Shown here: positions 45,101 through 52,792 of the stretch, piece after piece
Numbering within the stretch: the stretch's first letter is position 1
Layout of the letters: each line of letters begins with the position of its first letter
Source of the DNA: Flavobacterium sp. ov086
Lineage (GTDB): Bacteria > Bacteroidota > Bacteroidia > Flavobacteriales > Flavobacteriaceae
NCBI RefSeq assembly: GCF_900187965.1
Contig: NZ_FZNL01000021.1
Coordinates: 58,422-122,421, forward strand
Length of the DNA: 64,000 nucleotides
Direction of reading: 5' to 3'
The notes under the pieces: generated by a model
The model's database searches: none
What the model was told of the DNA's origin: nothing
The model's input: the letters and a program-made list of their open reading frames with translations, nothing else
Program-made: the position numbers and the translations under genes

Positions 45101-45420
45101 GTAACAACAACCCCTTCAAGTTCGACTGAATCATCTTTTAATTTTACATTTATTACTGAAGAGCTTGCTGTTATTTCTTGAGTCTTCATTCCGATGTAAC
45201 TAAATATTAAAATTTGATTACCTTCTGCTTTAATAGAATACTTCCCATCAAAATCACTTTGTGTTCCTGATTTAGTTCCTTTAACTAAAATGCTCACCCC
45301 TGGTAAAGGTATTCCGGCATTGTCGGAAACCGTTCCTGTAATTACTTTTCCTTGAGCAAATGTCAATTGCAAAGCGAGTACAAAAAGCAGCACTACAAAT
45401 CCTTTTAATTTTTGTTTCAT
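42196..45420 (-). CDS. SusC/RagA-like TonB-linked transporter
   Basis: A 1074-residue outer-membrane transporter with signal peptide (LFVLALQLTFAQ), an N-terminal CarboxypepD_reg-like domain (ITGTVSDNAGIPLPGVSILV and SDFDGKYSI), the plug with VEGVVVTTAMGVKREKKSLG and NNQALWVIDGVPVDN, and the TonB receptor barrel that ends in phenylalanine (GFNLTFKF). This is the SusC/RagA architecture, normal length. Working with the SusD-like protein it imports oligomers in a TonB- and pmf-dependent way. Its promoter box TATTTTTG lies at 45457-45464 on this strand. Confidence 0.95.
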   Translation of the reverse strand: MKQKLKGFVVLLFVLALQLTFAQGKVITGTVSDNAGIPLPGVSILVKGTKSGTQSDFDGKYSIKAEGNQILIFSYIGMKTQEITASSSVINVKLKDDSVELEGVVVTTAMGVKREKKSLGYATQQISGKDLDGGAGNTNVANLLAGKAAGVEVSRNTNFGGSTNVVIRGNKSLTGNNQALWVIDGVPVDNTSSNNSSQETGRGGYDYGNNVADINQEDIESINILKGAAATALYGSRAANGVVMVTTKKGKKGDNKVGFTFSSSMTVGTVDKSTFPKYQNKYGGGYGFGTSFVDKNTIPTVDTSNDASYGDAFNGNQVYQWDSVTPYSKNYGKSTAWSAAQNGPISFFKSAITNTNSLSLEKATERSSLSMSYVNTIQTGILPNSELKKNQISARFSQKITDKLTANAYAAVTLQNTVGRNSTGYNDNIMSAFRQWWQTNVDVKELQNVYNASGGQNITWNWADPTKDQLQPAYWDNPYFTRYQNYSSDNKTRLFSYASLNYEITPWLSALGRVSLDTYKQLQEERRAVGSTATGFGLSPVDERSGYQRYDINFQEINYDFMLNFNKKFGEHLSLTGVLGSNIRRNNRDNVLSSTIGGLVTPGIYALSNSRFELPFPTEDKAKWGVDGVYAQASLGYMDTYFIDASVRRDASSTLPKGNNRYVYPAISGSFLFSNVVKADWLNLGKFRLNYAEVGNDALPLSLVNTYARSSNFNGQPMYTLPNVNKNSNLKPERTKSFEVGLETSTLNRRLGFDITYYKTNTVDQIVSAAVPAASGYTNAWINGGNIENSGLEIQLTGTPVKTESFSWDIIVNWSNNKSKVISLPGGIDNLEIASFQGGVTVNATKGEPYGSLKGTDYVYTNGQRTVDQKTGKYLISGTSDNTIGNITPDWNGGVRNRFTYKNISMSFLIDTQKGGDIFSLDMYYGLANGLYPETAAGNVRENGIVNIGVAPNGTPNTVSTVNNNDTADKTGPGAYSSNYGYLAEPTKNFIYDASYVKLREVSISYNFPKRVFEKTFVNAATLSLIGSNLWIISKNLPYADPESGLSSGNKSRGYSVGSLPTTRDIGFNLTFKF

Positions 45421-45965
45421 TATTTTGAGTTTTTGATTTAAGTGTGCAACTTATCACAAAAATACAATTTTAACAAGAATTTTATTTTATTTAACATTAT
45501 AAAATATAATATTTATATTACAATTTAAATGTTTCAAGAGAGGAATTTAAACGGAAGTCATTGGCTTTAAGCGCCTTATCTTACAAATAGAAGCTGTTTT
45601 TTGTAAGAACAAAATCAAAAAGATAAAACTTAAATAAAAACATAAAAACTGTTATTTTTTTAAGTTTTCAGCAATTGGTTTGAATTGTAAACTGCTTAAA
45701 AATGATACTACTTTAAATAAAAAAACCATCTGAAATTCAATCCAGATGGTTTTATCCCTTTATTACTTTCTTCTAAAAGCTTACTAATTCAAAATAGTTA
45801 AAAATAAATGTAAGGAGATATTTTGCTAATTATTAACCTGATCAAACCTGTAGCAAAAGTATTATATAATATTAGTGTAATCTGACATTATAAGTTTTAA
45901 AAACAATAAGAAAAGCCAATAGTTGAGAAACTATTGGCTTTTCTTATTGTTAATTATTTAGATTC
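45421..45965. repeat. SusC upstream region with hairpin repeat copy B and argS terminator
   Basis: A 545-base spacer with no gene. It holds the SusC -7 box TATTTTTG (45457-45464, minus), the diverged repeat copy B (45720-45830) whose hairpin is ACCATCTG / CAGATGGT, and the argS terminator at 45904-45947. Copy B lines up over about 80 bases with 40545-40640. Confidence 0.75.
45904..45947 (-). terminator. Terminator after argS
   Basis: A perfect 20-base inverted repeat (45904-45923 and 45928-45947, AATAAGAAAAGCCAATAGTT) with GAGA loop. It follows argS on the minus strand. Confidence 0.85.
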
Positions 45966-47744
45966 TTACATTCTCTCCGGAACTTCTATTCCTAGTAAAG
46001 TAAAAGCCGATTTTATAACTTCGGCAACTTTTTGAGAAAGCTGCACTCTAAATATTTTTTTAGTTAAATCAACCTCCCCTAAAATATGAACAGATTGATA
46101 GAATGAATTATATTCTTTTACTAAATCGTAAGTATAATTTGCGATCAAAGCAGGACTGTGATTTTGAGCCGCATTTTGAATTACTTCCGGAAAAAGCTCG
46201 ATTTGTTTTACCAATTCTTTTTCTTTTTCGTGTAATTCTTCTGTGTTTGTTTTAGCCGAAAAATCAAAATCAGATTTACGAATAATAGATTGAATTCTCG
46301 CGTAGGTATATTGAATAAAAGGACCAGTATTTCCGGCAAAATCAACAGATTCTTCCGGATTAAACAAAATACGTTTTTTAGGATCTACTTTTAAGATGTA
46401 ATATTTCAACGCACCTAAACCAATTGTTTTATACAATTTAGCTTTCTCTTCTGCTGAATAACTGTCTAATTTTCCTAAATCTTCTGAAATTTGTTTGGCT
46501 GTATCAGTCATATCCTGCATCAAATCATCAGCATCTACAATAGTTCCTTCACGACTTTTCATTTTTCCCGAAGGTAAATCAACCATTCCGTACGATAAAT
46601 GATATAAACTTGAAGCCCAGTCAAAACCAAGTTTTTTCAAGATTAAAAACAAAACTTTAAAGTGATGATCCTGTTCGTTACCAACTGTGTAAACCATTCC
46701 GCCAACATCCGGCATGTCTTTTACACGCTGAATCGCAGTTCCAATATCCTGTGTCATGTAAACGGCAGTTCCGTCTGAACGCAATACAATTTTACGATCT
46801 AAACCTTCATCTGTCAAATCAATCCAAACCGAACCGTCCGGATCTTTTTCGAAAACACCTTTATCAAGTCCAACCTGAACAACATCTTTCCCCAACAAAT
46901 AGGTATTGCTTTCGTAGTAATATTTATCAAAATTAACTCCAAGATTGGTATAAGTTGTAGCAAAGCCATCATAAACCCATTGGTTCATTTTTTTCCAAAG
47001 CGCAATTACCTGCTCATCACCAGCTTCCCATTTACGAAGCATTTCTTGCGCTTCAACAATAATTGGCGCTTGCTTTTTAGCTTCTTCTTCTGTTTTACCG
47101 GCTTCTATCAGTTGATTGATTTCTGCTTTGTAAGCTTTATCAAATTCAACATAATATTTACCTACCAATTTATCGCCTTTTAAATTTGAACTTTCAGGAG
47201 TTTCTCCGTTTCCGAATTTTTCCCACGCAAGCATCGATTTACAAATATGAATTCCGCGATCGTTGATGATTTGCGTTTTATAAACTTTTTTACCCGAAGC
47301 TTTGATAATTTCAGCTACTGAATATCCTAATAAATTATTACGAACGTGACCTAAGTGTAAAGGCTTATTGGTATTTGGCGAAGAATATTCGATCATAATA
47401 GCTTTATCATCAGGATTTGGCGTTACATATCCAAATTTAGAATTGTCTTTGATTTCATTAAAGAAATTCAAATAATAACTATCTGCAATTACAATATTTA
47501 AAAAACCCGAAACAACGTTAAAACGTGATACTTCAGGAAGATTTTCAACCAGATAGTTTCCAATTTTATTTCCTAATTCAACAGGATTGCTTTTGATCAC
47601 TTTCAATAAAGGAAAAATTACCATTGTAATATCGCCTTCAAACTCTTTTCTGGTAGTTTGAAATTCGATTTTATCAACAGTAACATCAAATAATGCTTGT
47701 ATTGCTTTTTGTATAGAAGGAGTAAGAATTTGTGATAATGACAT
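45966..47744 (-). CDS. argS: Arginyl-tRNA synthetase
   Basis: Class I aminoacyl-tRNA synthetase charging tRNA-Arg. The 592-residue protein has the N-terminal additional domain, HIGH-type motif HLGHVRNN, DIGTAIQRVKD, the KMSKS-equivalent KMKSREGTIVDADDL and the C-terminal DALR anticodon-binding domain. Length is normal. A TATCTTTG box (47767-47774 on minus) lies 23 bases before the start. It is a single-gene unit, ended by the 20-base palindromic terminator. Confidence 0.97.
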   Translation of the reverse strand: MSLSQILTPSIQKAIQALFDVTVDKIEFQTTRKEFEGDITMVIFPLLKVIKSNPVELGNKIGNYLVENLPEVSRFNVVSGFLNIVIADSYYLNFFNEIKDNSKFGYVTPNPDDKAIMIEYSSPNTNKPLHLGHVRNNLLGYSVAEIIKASGKKVYKTQIINDRGIHICKSMLAWEKFGNGETPESSNLKGDKLVGKYYVEFDKAYKAEINQLIEAGKTEEEAKKQAPIIVEAQEMLRKWEAGDEQVIALWKKMNQWVYDGFATTYTNLGVNFDKYYYESNTYLLGKDVVQVGLDKGVFEKDPDGSVWIDLTDEGLDRKIVLRSDGTAVYMTQDIGTAIQRVKDMPDVGGMVYTVGNEQDHHFKVLFLILKKLGFDWASSLYHLSYGMVDLPSGKMKSREGTIVDADDLMQDMTDTAKQISEDLGKLDSYSAEEKAKLYKTIGLGALKYYILKVDPKKRILFNPEESVDFAGNTGPFIQYTYARIQSIIRKSDFDFSAKTNTEELHEKEKELVKQIELFPEVIQNAAQNHSPALIANYTYDLVKEYNSFYQSVHILGEVDLTKKIFRVQLSQKVAEVIKSAFTLLGIEVPERM

Positions 47745-48064
47745 GTAAACTTATTTTTAAAGTGAGCAAAGATACTGCTTATTCATCAATTACAGAAAAT
47801 GAAAAACATATAAAATACAAGAAAACGATTAGAATTTCTTAAAAAGCAAACTGTTATGAATGTTAAAATTATCAAAAAATCAAAACGCTAATCTCCTATA
47901 AAACAGAACATCTATAAATAAATCTCTTTTTTTATTTGATTTTTCTGTAACATATCTACAATAAAAGAGTCTTAATAGGGACTTTAAATTCATTTAAAGA
48001 ACAAAACTAAAAAAACAAAATCATCATCATCATCAATCAATCAAAAAAAATCAATTATTACAAT
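47745..48064. other. Divergent spacer argS / TonB receptor
   Basis: No gene. It contains the argS -7 box (47767-47774, minus) and a low-complexity ATC/ATCA run at 48020-48044 (leader of the receptor gene). I could not identify a matching TAnnTTTG box for the receptor. Confidence 0.5.
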
Positions 48065-50485
48065 ATGAAACTAAAATTCTTTCTGTTTGCATTACTGGGT
48101 GTATTTGCAACAGCACAAGCCCAGAATGCCGGAACGGTCTCTGGAAAAATTACCGAAAAATCAAATAATGCACCAATTTCTTATGCTACAGTTTCTATTA
48201 AAGACAACGGAAAAGTAGTTACCGGAGTAAACACAGACGACAATGGTGATTTTACAATTAAAAATTTAGCCTTAAAAAACTATACAATAGAAATTCAATA
48301 CATTGGATTTAGAAAATATGTTGGTTCTATAATTTTAAGTGATAACAAAAAAGCTGCTACAGTTAATGTATCTCTTGAGGAAGAAGCTACTCAGCTAAAA
48401 GGTGTTAATATTGTAGCGGAGCGCTCGACAATGGAACAAAAAATCGACCGGAAAGTAATTACTGTTGGGAAAGATTTGACAACTGCCGGAGCTTCTGCTT
48501 CTGATATTATGAGCAACATTCCATCTGTGAATGTGGATCAGGATGGAAAACTTTCACTTCGTGGAAATGACAATGTTCGTGTATTAATTGACGGAAGACC
48601 TACCAATCTGGATCCTGCACAATTATTAAAACAGATTCCTTCAACTTCAATCAAAAAAATTGAGTTGATTACAAATCCAAGTGCCAAATATAATCCGGAA
48701 GGAATGTCTGGAATCATCAATATTATTTTACACAAAAATGCTAACACTGGTTTTAATGGAAGTTACAGTGGTGGTATCACTTTTGGAGAAACGGCAAAAT
48801 ACAATCAATCATTAGATTTGAATTATAAAACCGGGAAAGTAAATTTCTTTGGAAATGTGGGTGAAAATTTTGGAACTTATTTTAACAATGGCCGAATTGC
48901 AAGATTAGATCAGGATGTTAACCAAAAATTAAAAATCTCTAATGATAATGACAATTATTTGTATAAAGTTGGTATGGATTATTTAATCGATGATCATAAT
49001 ACTTTATCTTTTTATACGAATCAAAATAAATCTACCGGAACCGGAATTGTCTTAACTGATATTGATTATAATAACGGTGACCCGGATATTAAAAACATTT
49101 ATCAAAAAGCAAGATACCAAGGACCTAATCAAACCGGTACTTATAATTTAGCTTACAAACACATCTTTAAAAAAGAAGGTCATACTTTAGATTTTGAAGG
49201 AAACTATAGTGATACTAAAGAAACTCAAGATGCTAGTTTTGATACTAAAACAACAAGTCCTAACAATACCTCTAAAGACATTGTGTACAATGACGCAACA
49301 GGTGAGAAAAGAAAACTAGGTACTTTCAATGTGGATTATGTAAACCCGTTGAACGAAAAAACTACTCTTGAAGCTGGTGCTGAAGCCAGAATTACAAGAA
49401 CAGATAACGATTATCATACAGCTAATCCAGCGGTTACTGACCCTCAAGATCAAACTTCTATCTATACATATGATACCGATATTTACTCTGCTTATGTAAC
49501 TTTTGGTCAGAAATACAAAAAATTCAGCTATCAGATAGGAACTCGTTTTGAAAGCTACCAGGTTAAGTCTAATCTTAATTATGGTTATAAAACTTTTAAT
49601 GATGATTATATCACTTTGTATCCATCAGCTTATTTTACTTATAACTTAAATGAGAAAAATGTATTGCAATTAAGCTATAGTCGTCGTGTTGACCGTCCAA
49701 GTTTAGAGCAGACAAAGCCTATTCGTGAGTTTTCTACCCCGCTGGTAACCTCTTACGGAAATCAGAATTTAAGACCTCAGTTCACCAATTCGGTTGAAGT
49801 AAACTACACAAGAACTCTTGAAAAGGGAAGTATAACTACAGGGGTTTTTGTAAGACGAATTAATGATCAAATAAGCAGAACTTTAAGTCCTGATCCAAAT
49901 GACGATTCCGGATATAAACAAATTTTAGGTTTTGCAAATTATGACAATAGCAGCTCTTATGGCTTTGAAGCTTCATTAAATTATAAGCTTACAAAATGGT
50001 GGGATATCCAACCATCGATTGACTTTTCAAGCATAAAACAACACGGTGTTGTATTTGAATTTGATCCGAACACAGGTAAAAGTTCACCGCTTGAACGCAC
50101 TGTAACAACATCGGCATTTAATGCTCGTATGAACTCAAACTTCAAGCCTACAAAACGTTTAAGCTTTTTATTATTTGGTTTTTACAGAGGTCCGGTTGAG
50201 GAAATTCAACAACACAGAAAAGAAATGTACAAAATGGACATTGGTTCACGTTATACCTTGTTAGACAATAAAATGAACATAAGTGTACGTTTCAACGACG
50301 TTTTCAACACAATGAAATATGCTTTTGACGGTATTTATCCTTACCCTCAAGAAGGACAATTTACATGGGAAAGTCAAACAGTTTATTTAGGATTGACTTA
50401 TAACTTTGGAGGTGCAAAAATCAAAAACCTTCAACGTAAACAAAGAGAAGACAACACTAATAAAGGTGGTGGTGGAATGTTTTAA
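48065..50485 (+). CDS. TonB-dependent receptor with carboxypeptidase-like N-domain
   Basis: An 806-residue outer-membrane protein: signal peptide (FALLGVFATAQAQ), CarboxypepD_reg-like domain (GTVSGKITEKSNNAPISYAT), plug with VNIVAERSTMEQKIDRKVIT, and a beta-barrel of the OMP_b-brl_3 type, ending in a Gly/Met-rich tail (GGGGMF). It lacks the SusC VWVIDGVP-like loop and has no SusD partner. Bacteroidota have many such TonB receptors; substrate unknown. A terminator follows. Confidence 0.92.
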   Translation: MKLKFFLFALLGVFATAQAQNAGTVSGKITEKSNNAPISYATVSIKDNGKVVTGVNTDDNGDFTIKNLALKNYTIEIQYIGFRKYVGSIILSDNKKAATVNVSLEEEATQLKGVNIVAERSTMEQKIDRKVITVGKDLTTAGASASDIMSNIPSVNVDQDGKLSLRGNDNVRVLIDGRPTNLDPAQLLKQIPSTSIKKIELITNPSAKYNPEGMSGIINIILHKNANTGFNGSYSGGITFGETAKYNQSLDLNYKTGKVNFFGNVGENFGTYFNNGRIARLDQDVNQKLKISNDNDNYLYKVGMDYLIDDHNTLSFYTNQNKSTGTGIVLTDIDYNNGDPDIKNIYQKARYQGPNQTGTYNLAYKHIFKKEGHTLDFEGNYSDTKETQDASFDTKTTSPNNTSKDIVYNDATGEKRKLGTFNVDYVNPLNEKTTLEAGAEARITRTDNDYHTANPAVTDPQDQTSIYTYDTDIYSAYVTFGQKYKKFSYQIGTRFESYQVKSNLNYGYKTFNDDYITLYPSAYFTYNLNEKNVLQLSYSRRVDRPSLEQTKPIREFSTPLVTSYGNQNLRPQFTNSVEVNYTRTLEKGSITTGVFVRRINDQISRTLSPDPNDDSGYKQILGFANYDNSSSYGFEASLNYKLTKWWDIQPSIDFSSIKQHGVVFEFDPNTGKSSPLERTVTTSAFNARMNSNFKPTKRLSFLLFGFYRGPVEEIQQHRKEMYKMDIGSRYTLLDNKMNISVRFNDVFNTMKYAFDGIYPYPQEGQFTWESQTVYLGLTYNFGGAKIKNLQRKQREDNTNKGGGGMF

Positions 50486-50542
50486 TTCCACTTTTATTAG
50501 TAGATTTTAATATTTTTTGAATAATTTTCTTGTAGAAAAGAA

Positions 50543-50577
50543 AAGCCTGGAGTTTGCCAACTCCAGGCTTTTTTATT
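50543..50577 (+). terminator. Intrinsic terminator
   Basis: Perfect 12-base stem AAGCCTGGAGTT / AACTCCAGGCTT with TGCC loop, then T-run. Confidence 0.9.
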
Positions 50578-50584
50578 TAATGTG

Positions 50585-51256
50585 TTATAGAAAATCCTTC
50601 AATTCTTTTACTTCTTCCGGATTAGCAGTTTCTGTATTATCCGTAATCGCCGATGAATGATAAAAAGTTGGCTCCAGCTTATCCTGTAATAATTTAATAT
50701 TCGAAGATCGTAAACCTCCACCAGGCATAATTTCGATTTTATCTTTTGACCATTTTTGAATTTTCTCCAGACTAAAAATTCCTTCTTCAACATTTATACC
50801 TTGTCCCGAAGTCAAAATGGTATTAAAACCACATTCAATTACATCTTTAAGAGATTCCTTAACGTCTTTTACAACATCAAAAGCACGATGAAAAGTACAT
50901 GAAAGCGGACTTGCCAGATTGACTAATTCTTTATTGCGCTTTTTATTAACGCTTCCGTCGGCTTTTAAAATTCCAAAAACAAAACCGTCAACTCCCAATT
51001 TCTTAAATTGCTTGATATCTTGTTTCATTTCTGTAAACTCCTCATCAGTATAAACAAAATCACCGCCTCTGGGTCTTATGATGACATGCATTTTTATCGC
51101 TATATTTTCTCTTACTTTCAACGCCAGAATATAATTAGGAGTTGTTCCTCCAAGTTTCATATTCTCGCATAACTCTATTCTATCAGCACCACTTTCTTGT
51201 GCAATTATTGCCGATTCGTAATTGAAACAAGCTATTTCTAATTGATTTTTTTTCAT
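50585..51256 (-). CDS. cutC: Copper homeostasis protein CutC
   Basis: A 223-residue TIM-barrel protein of the CutC family: LEIACFNYESAIIAQESGAD and RIELCENMKLGGTTPN, IIRPRGGDFVYTDEE, CTFHRAFDVVKD and IMPGGGLRSSN. It is cytoplasmic. CutC has been linked to copper handling; its enzyme role is not settled. Slightly shorter than the E. coli protein (248) but all blocks are present. Convergent with the TonB receptor gene. Confidence 0.93.
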   Translation of the reverse strand: MKKNQLEIACFNYESAIIAQESGADRIELCENMKLGGTTPNYILALKVRENIAIKMHVIIRPRGGDFVYTDEEFTEMKQDIKQFKKLGVDGFVFGILKADGSVNKKRNKELVNLASPLSCTFHRAFDVVKDVKESLKDVIECGFNTILTSGQGINVEEGIFSLEKIQKWSKDKIEIMPGGGLRSSNIKLLQDKLEPTFYHSSAITDNTETANPEEVKELKDFL

Positions 51257-51466
51257 TTTAATTAAATATTTGTCATTGCGAGGAACGAAGCAACCACACT
51301 AATAATAGTATTTCAAAACAAAAATATTAATTAAATCTGAACCCTCAACCTCAACAAGCTTCAAGTTTTTTTCTAATTACCCTAAGTGTCATCGCGAACG
51401 AAGTCGAAGGCTTGCCAATTGGAACACGGTCTTCGACTTCGCTCAGACTGACAATTGGATATAAAA
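51257..51466. repeat. Repeat region (GTCATTGCGAGG and CGAAGTCGAAGG types)
   Basis: GTCATTGCGAGGAACGAAGC (51272-51291) and a hairpin of GAACGAAGTCGAAGG / CTTCGACTTCGCTC (about 51393-51445), both familiar Bacteroidota intergenic repeats. A related GTCATTGCGA fragment lies near 165. No gene. Confidence 0.7.
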
Positions 51467-51494
51467 AAACCTGCTCCAAAAAGAGCAGGTTTTA
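51467..51494 (-). terminator. Terminator after fabH
   Basis: AAAACCTGCTC / GAGCAGGTTTT with loop CAAAAA; T-run on minus. Confidence 0.85.
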
Positions 51495-51519
51495 AAATAT
51501 AATATAAGATGAAATTAAA

Positions 51520-52527
51520 TTACCATTTGATAATTGCACTTGCCCATGTAAAACCACTACCAAAAGCAGCCAAAACAACTGTATCTCCTGATTTGATTTT
51601 TCCTTGTTCCCAAGCTTCTGTTAAAGCAATTGGAATAGATGCCGCAGTTGTATTTCCGTATTTCTGGATATTATTATGAACCTGATCGTCGCTCAATTTG
51701 AATTTATTCTGAATGAATTGCGAAATTCTCAAATTTGCCTGATGCGGAATCAACATGTCAATATCTGAAACCTGTAAACCATTTGCTTCTAAACCTTCAT
51801 TGATTACTTCAGCAAAACGAACTACTGCATTTTTAAATACAAATTGTCCATTCATATAAGGATAATAACTTTCGTCATTCGGATCATTATCAGCTAAAAT
51901 ATCCGTTACCCAACGTGCTCCCATTCCTGGTGCCTGCAAAGCTAATTCCTCAGCATGTTGCCCTTCTGAATGTAAATGTGTAGATAAAATCCCTTTTGTC
52001 AAATCTTCTTCACGACTTAAAACTGCTGCTCCTGCTCCATCTCCAAAAATTACAGAAACTCCACGTCCGCGAGTTGTCATGTCTAATCCTGTTGAATGTA
52101 CCTCAGAACCAATTACCAAAATGTTTTTGTACATTCCGGTTTTAATATATTGATCAGCAACAGAAATGGCATAAACAAAACCAGAACATTGATTTCTAAC
52201 ATCTAATGCTCCAACAGTTCTTAATCCTAAATCACGTTGTACCAAAACTCCAGGCCCTGGAAAATAGTAATCGGGACTTAATGTAGCAAAAACTACAAAA
52301 TCAATATCTTCTTTGGCAATACCAGAACGTTCTATAGCAATTTTAGCTGCTTTTACTCCCATTGTTGTTGTGGTATCTTCTCCACGAATGATATGTCTGC
52401 GCTCCTGAATTCCAGTTCGCTCCTGAATCCACTCATCATTGGTGTCAATAATCTTAGACAGATCATCGTTGGTCACAACATTTGAAGGAACATAATATCC
52501 TAAGCCCGCTATTTTTGAATGATACAT
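51520..52527 (-). CDS. fabH: 3-oxoacyl-ACP synthase III
   Basis: FabH starts fatty-acid synthesis by condensing an acyl-CoA (often branched in this phylum) with malonyl-ACP. The 335-residue thiolase-fold protein has the catalytic triad: Cys114 in RNQCSGF, His in PHQANLRI and Asn in YGNTTAASIP, and the N-terminal VVTNDDLSKIIDTNDEWI typical of KAS III. A TAAATTTG box lies at 52560-52567 on this strand. It is not in a fab cluster here; it may therefore be an extra paralogue. Confidence 0.95.
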   Translation of the reverse strand: MYHSKIAGLGYYVPSNVVTNDDLSKIIDTNDEWIQERTGIQERRHIIRGEDTTTTMGVKAAKIAIERSGIAKEDIDFVVFATLSPDYYFPGPGVLVQRDLGLRTVGALDVRNQCSGFVYAISVADQYIKTGMYKNILVIGSEVHSTGLDMTTRGRGVSVIFGDGAGAAVLSREEDLTKGILSTHLHSEGQHAEELALQAPGMGARWVTDILADNDPNDESYYPYMNGQFVFKNAVVRFAEVINEGLEANGLQVSDIDMLIPHQANLRISQFIQNKFKLSDDQVHNNIQKYGNTTAASIPIALTEAWEQGKIKSGDTVVLAAFGSGFTWASAIIKW

Positions 52528-52559
52528 ATTCTTTTATTATTTGTTAAAAAATTGGATTG

Positions 52560-52567
52560 CAAATTTA
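52560..52567 (-). promoter_or_regulatory. -7 box of fabH
   Basis: TAAATTTG on the minus strand, 33 bases before the start codon at 52527. Confidence 0.5.
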
Positions 52568-52792
52568 AGTATTGTTTAAAACATAAGGGTACAAATTACT
52601 CTTTTTTTCGTAATTAGCAATTTAATATACTTTAATTATATAGCCTATTAAAGTATGTTCTCTTCTAAAAAACCAGTTTATAGCCCAAAACAATGAAAAG
52701 TATGAAAAATAACGCATAGAATGTAACAAGAGTAAACTACCTTAGACAAACATTTATGAGTACCAGTTTTTCCAACCCCTAAAATTCAAATT

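Noticed and set aside
44912..45181. ORF opposite the SusC gene
   Set aside because: Antisense shadow of the plug domain; no independent signal.
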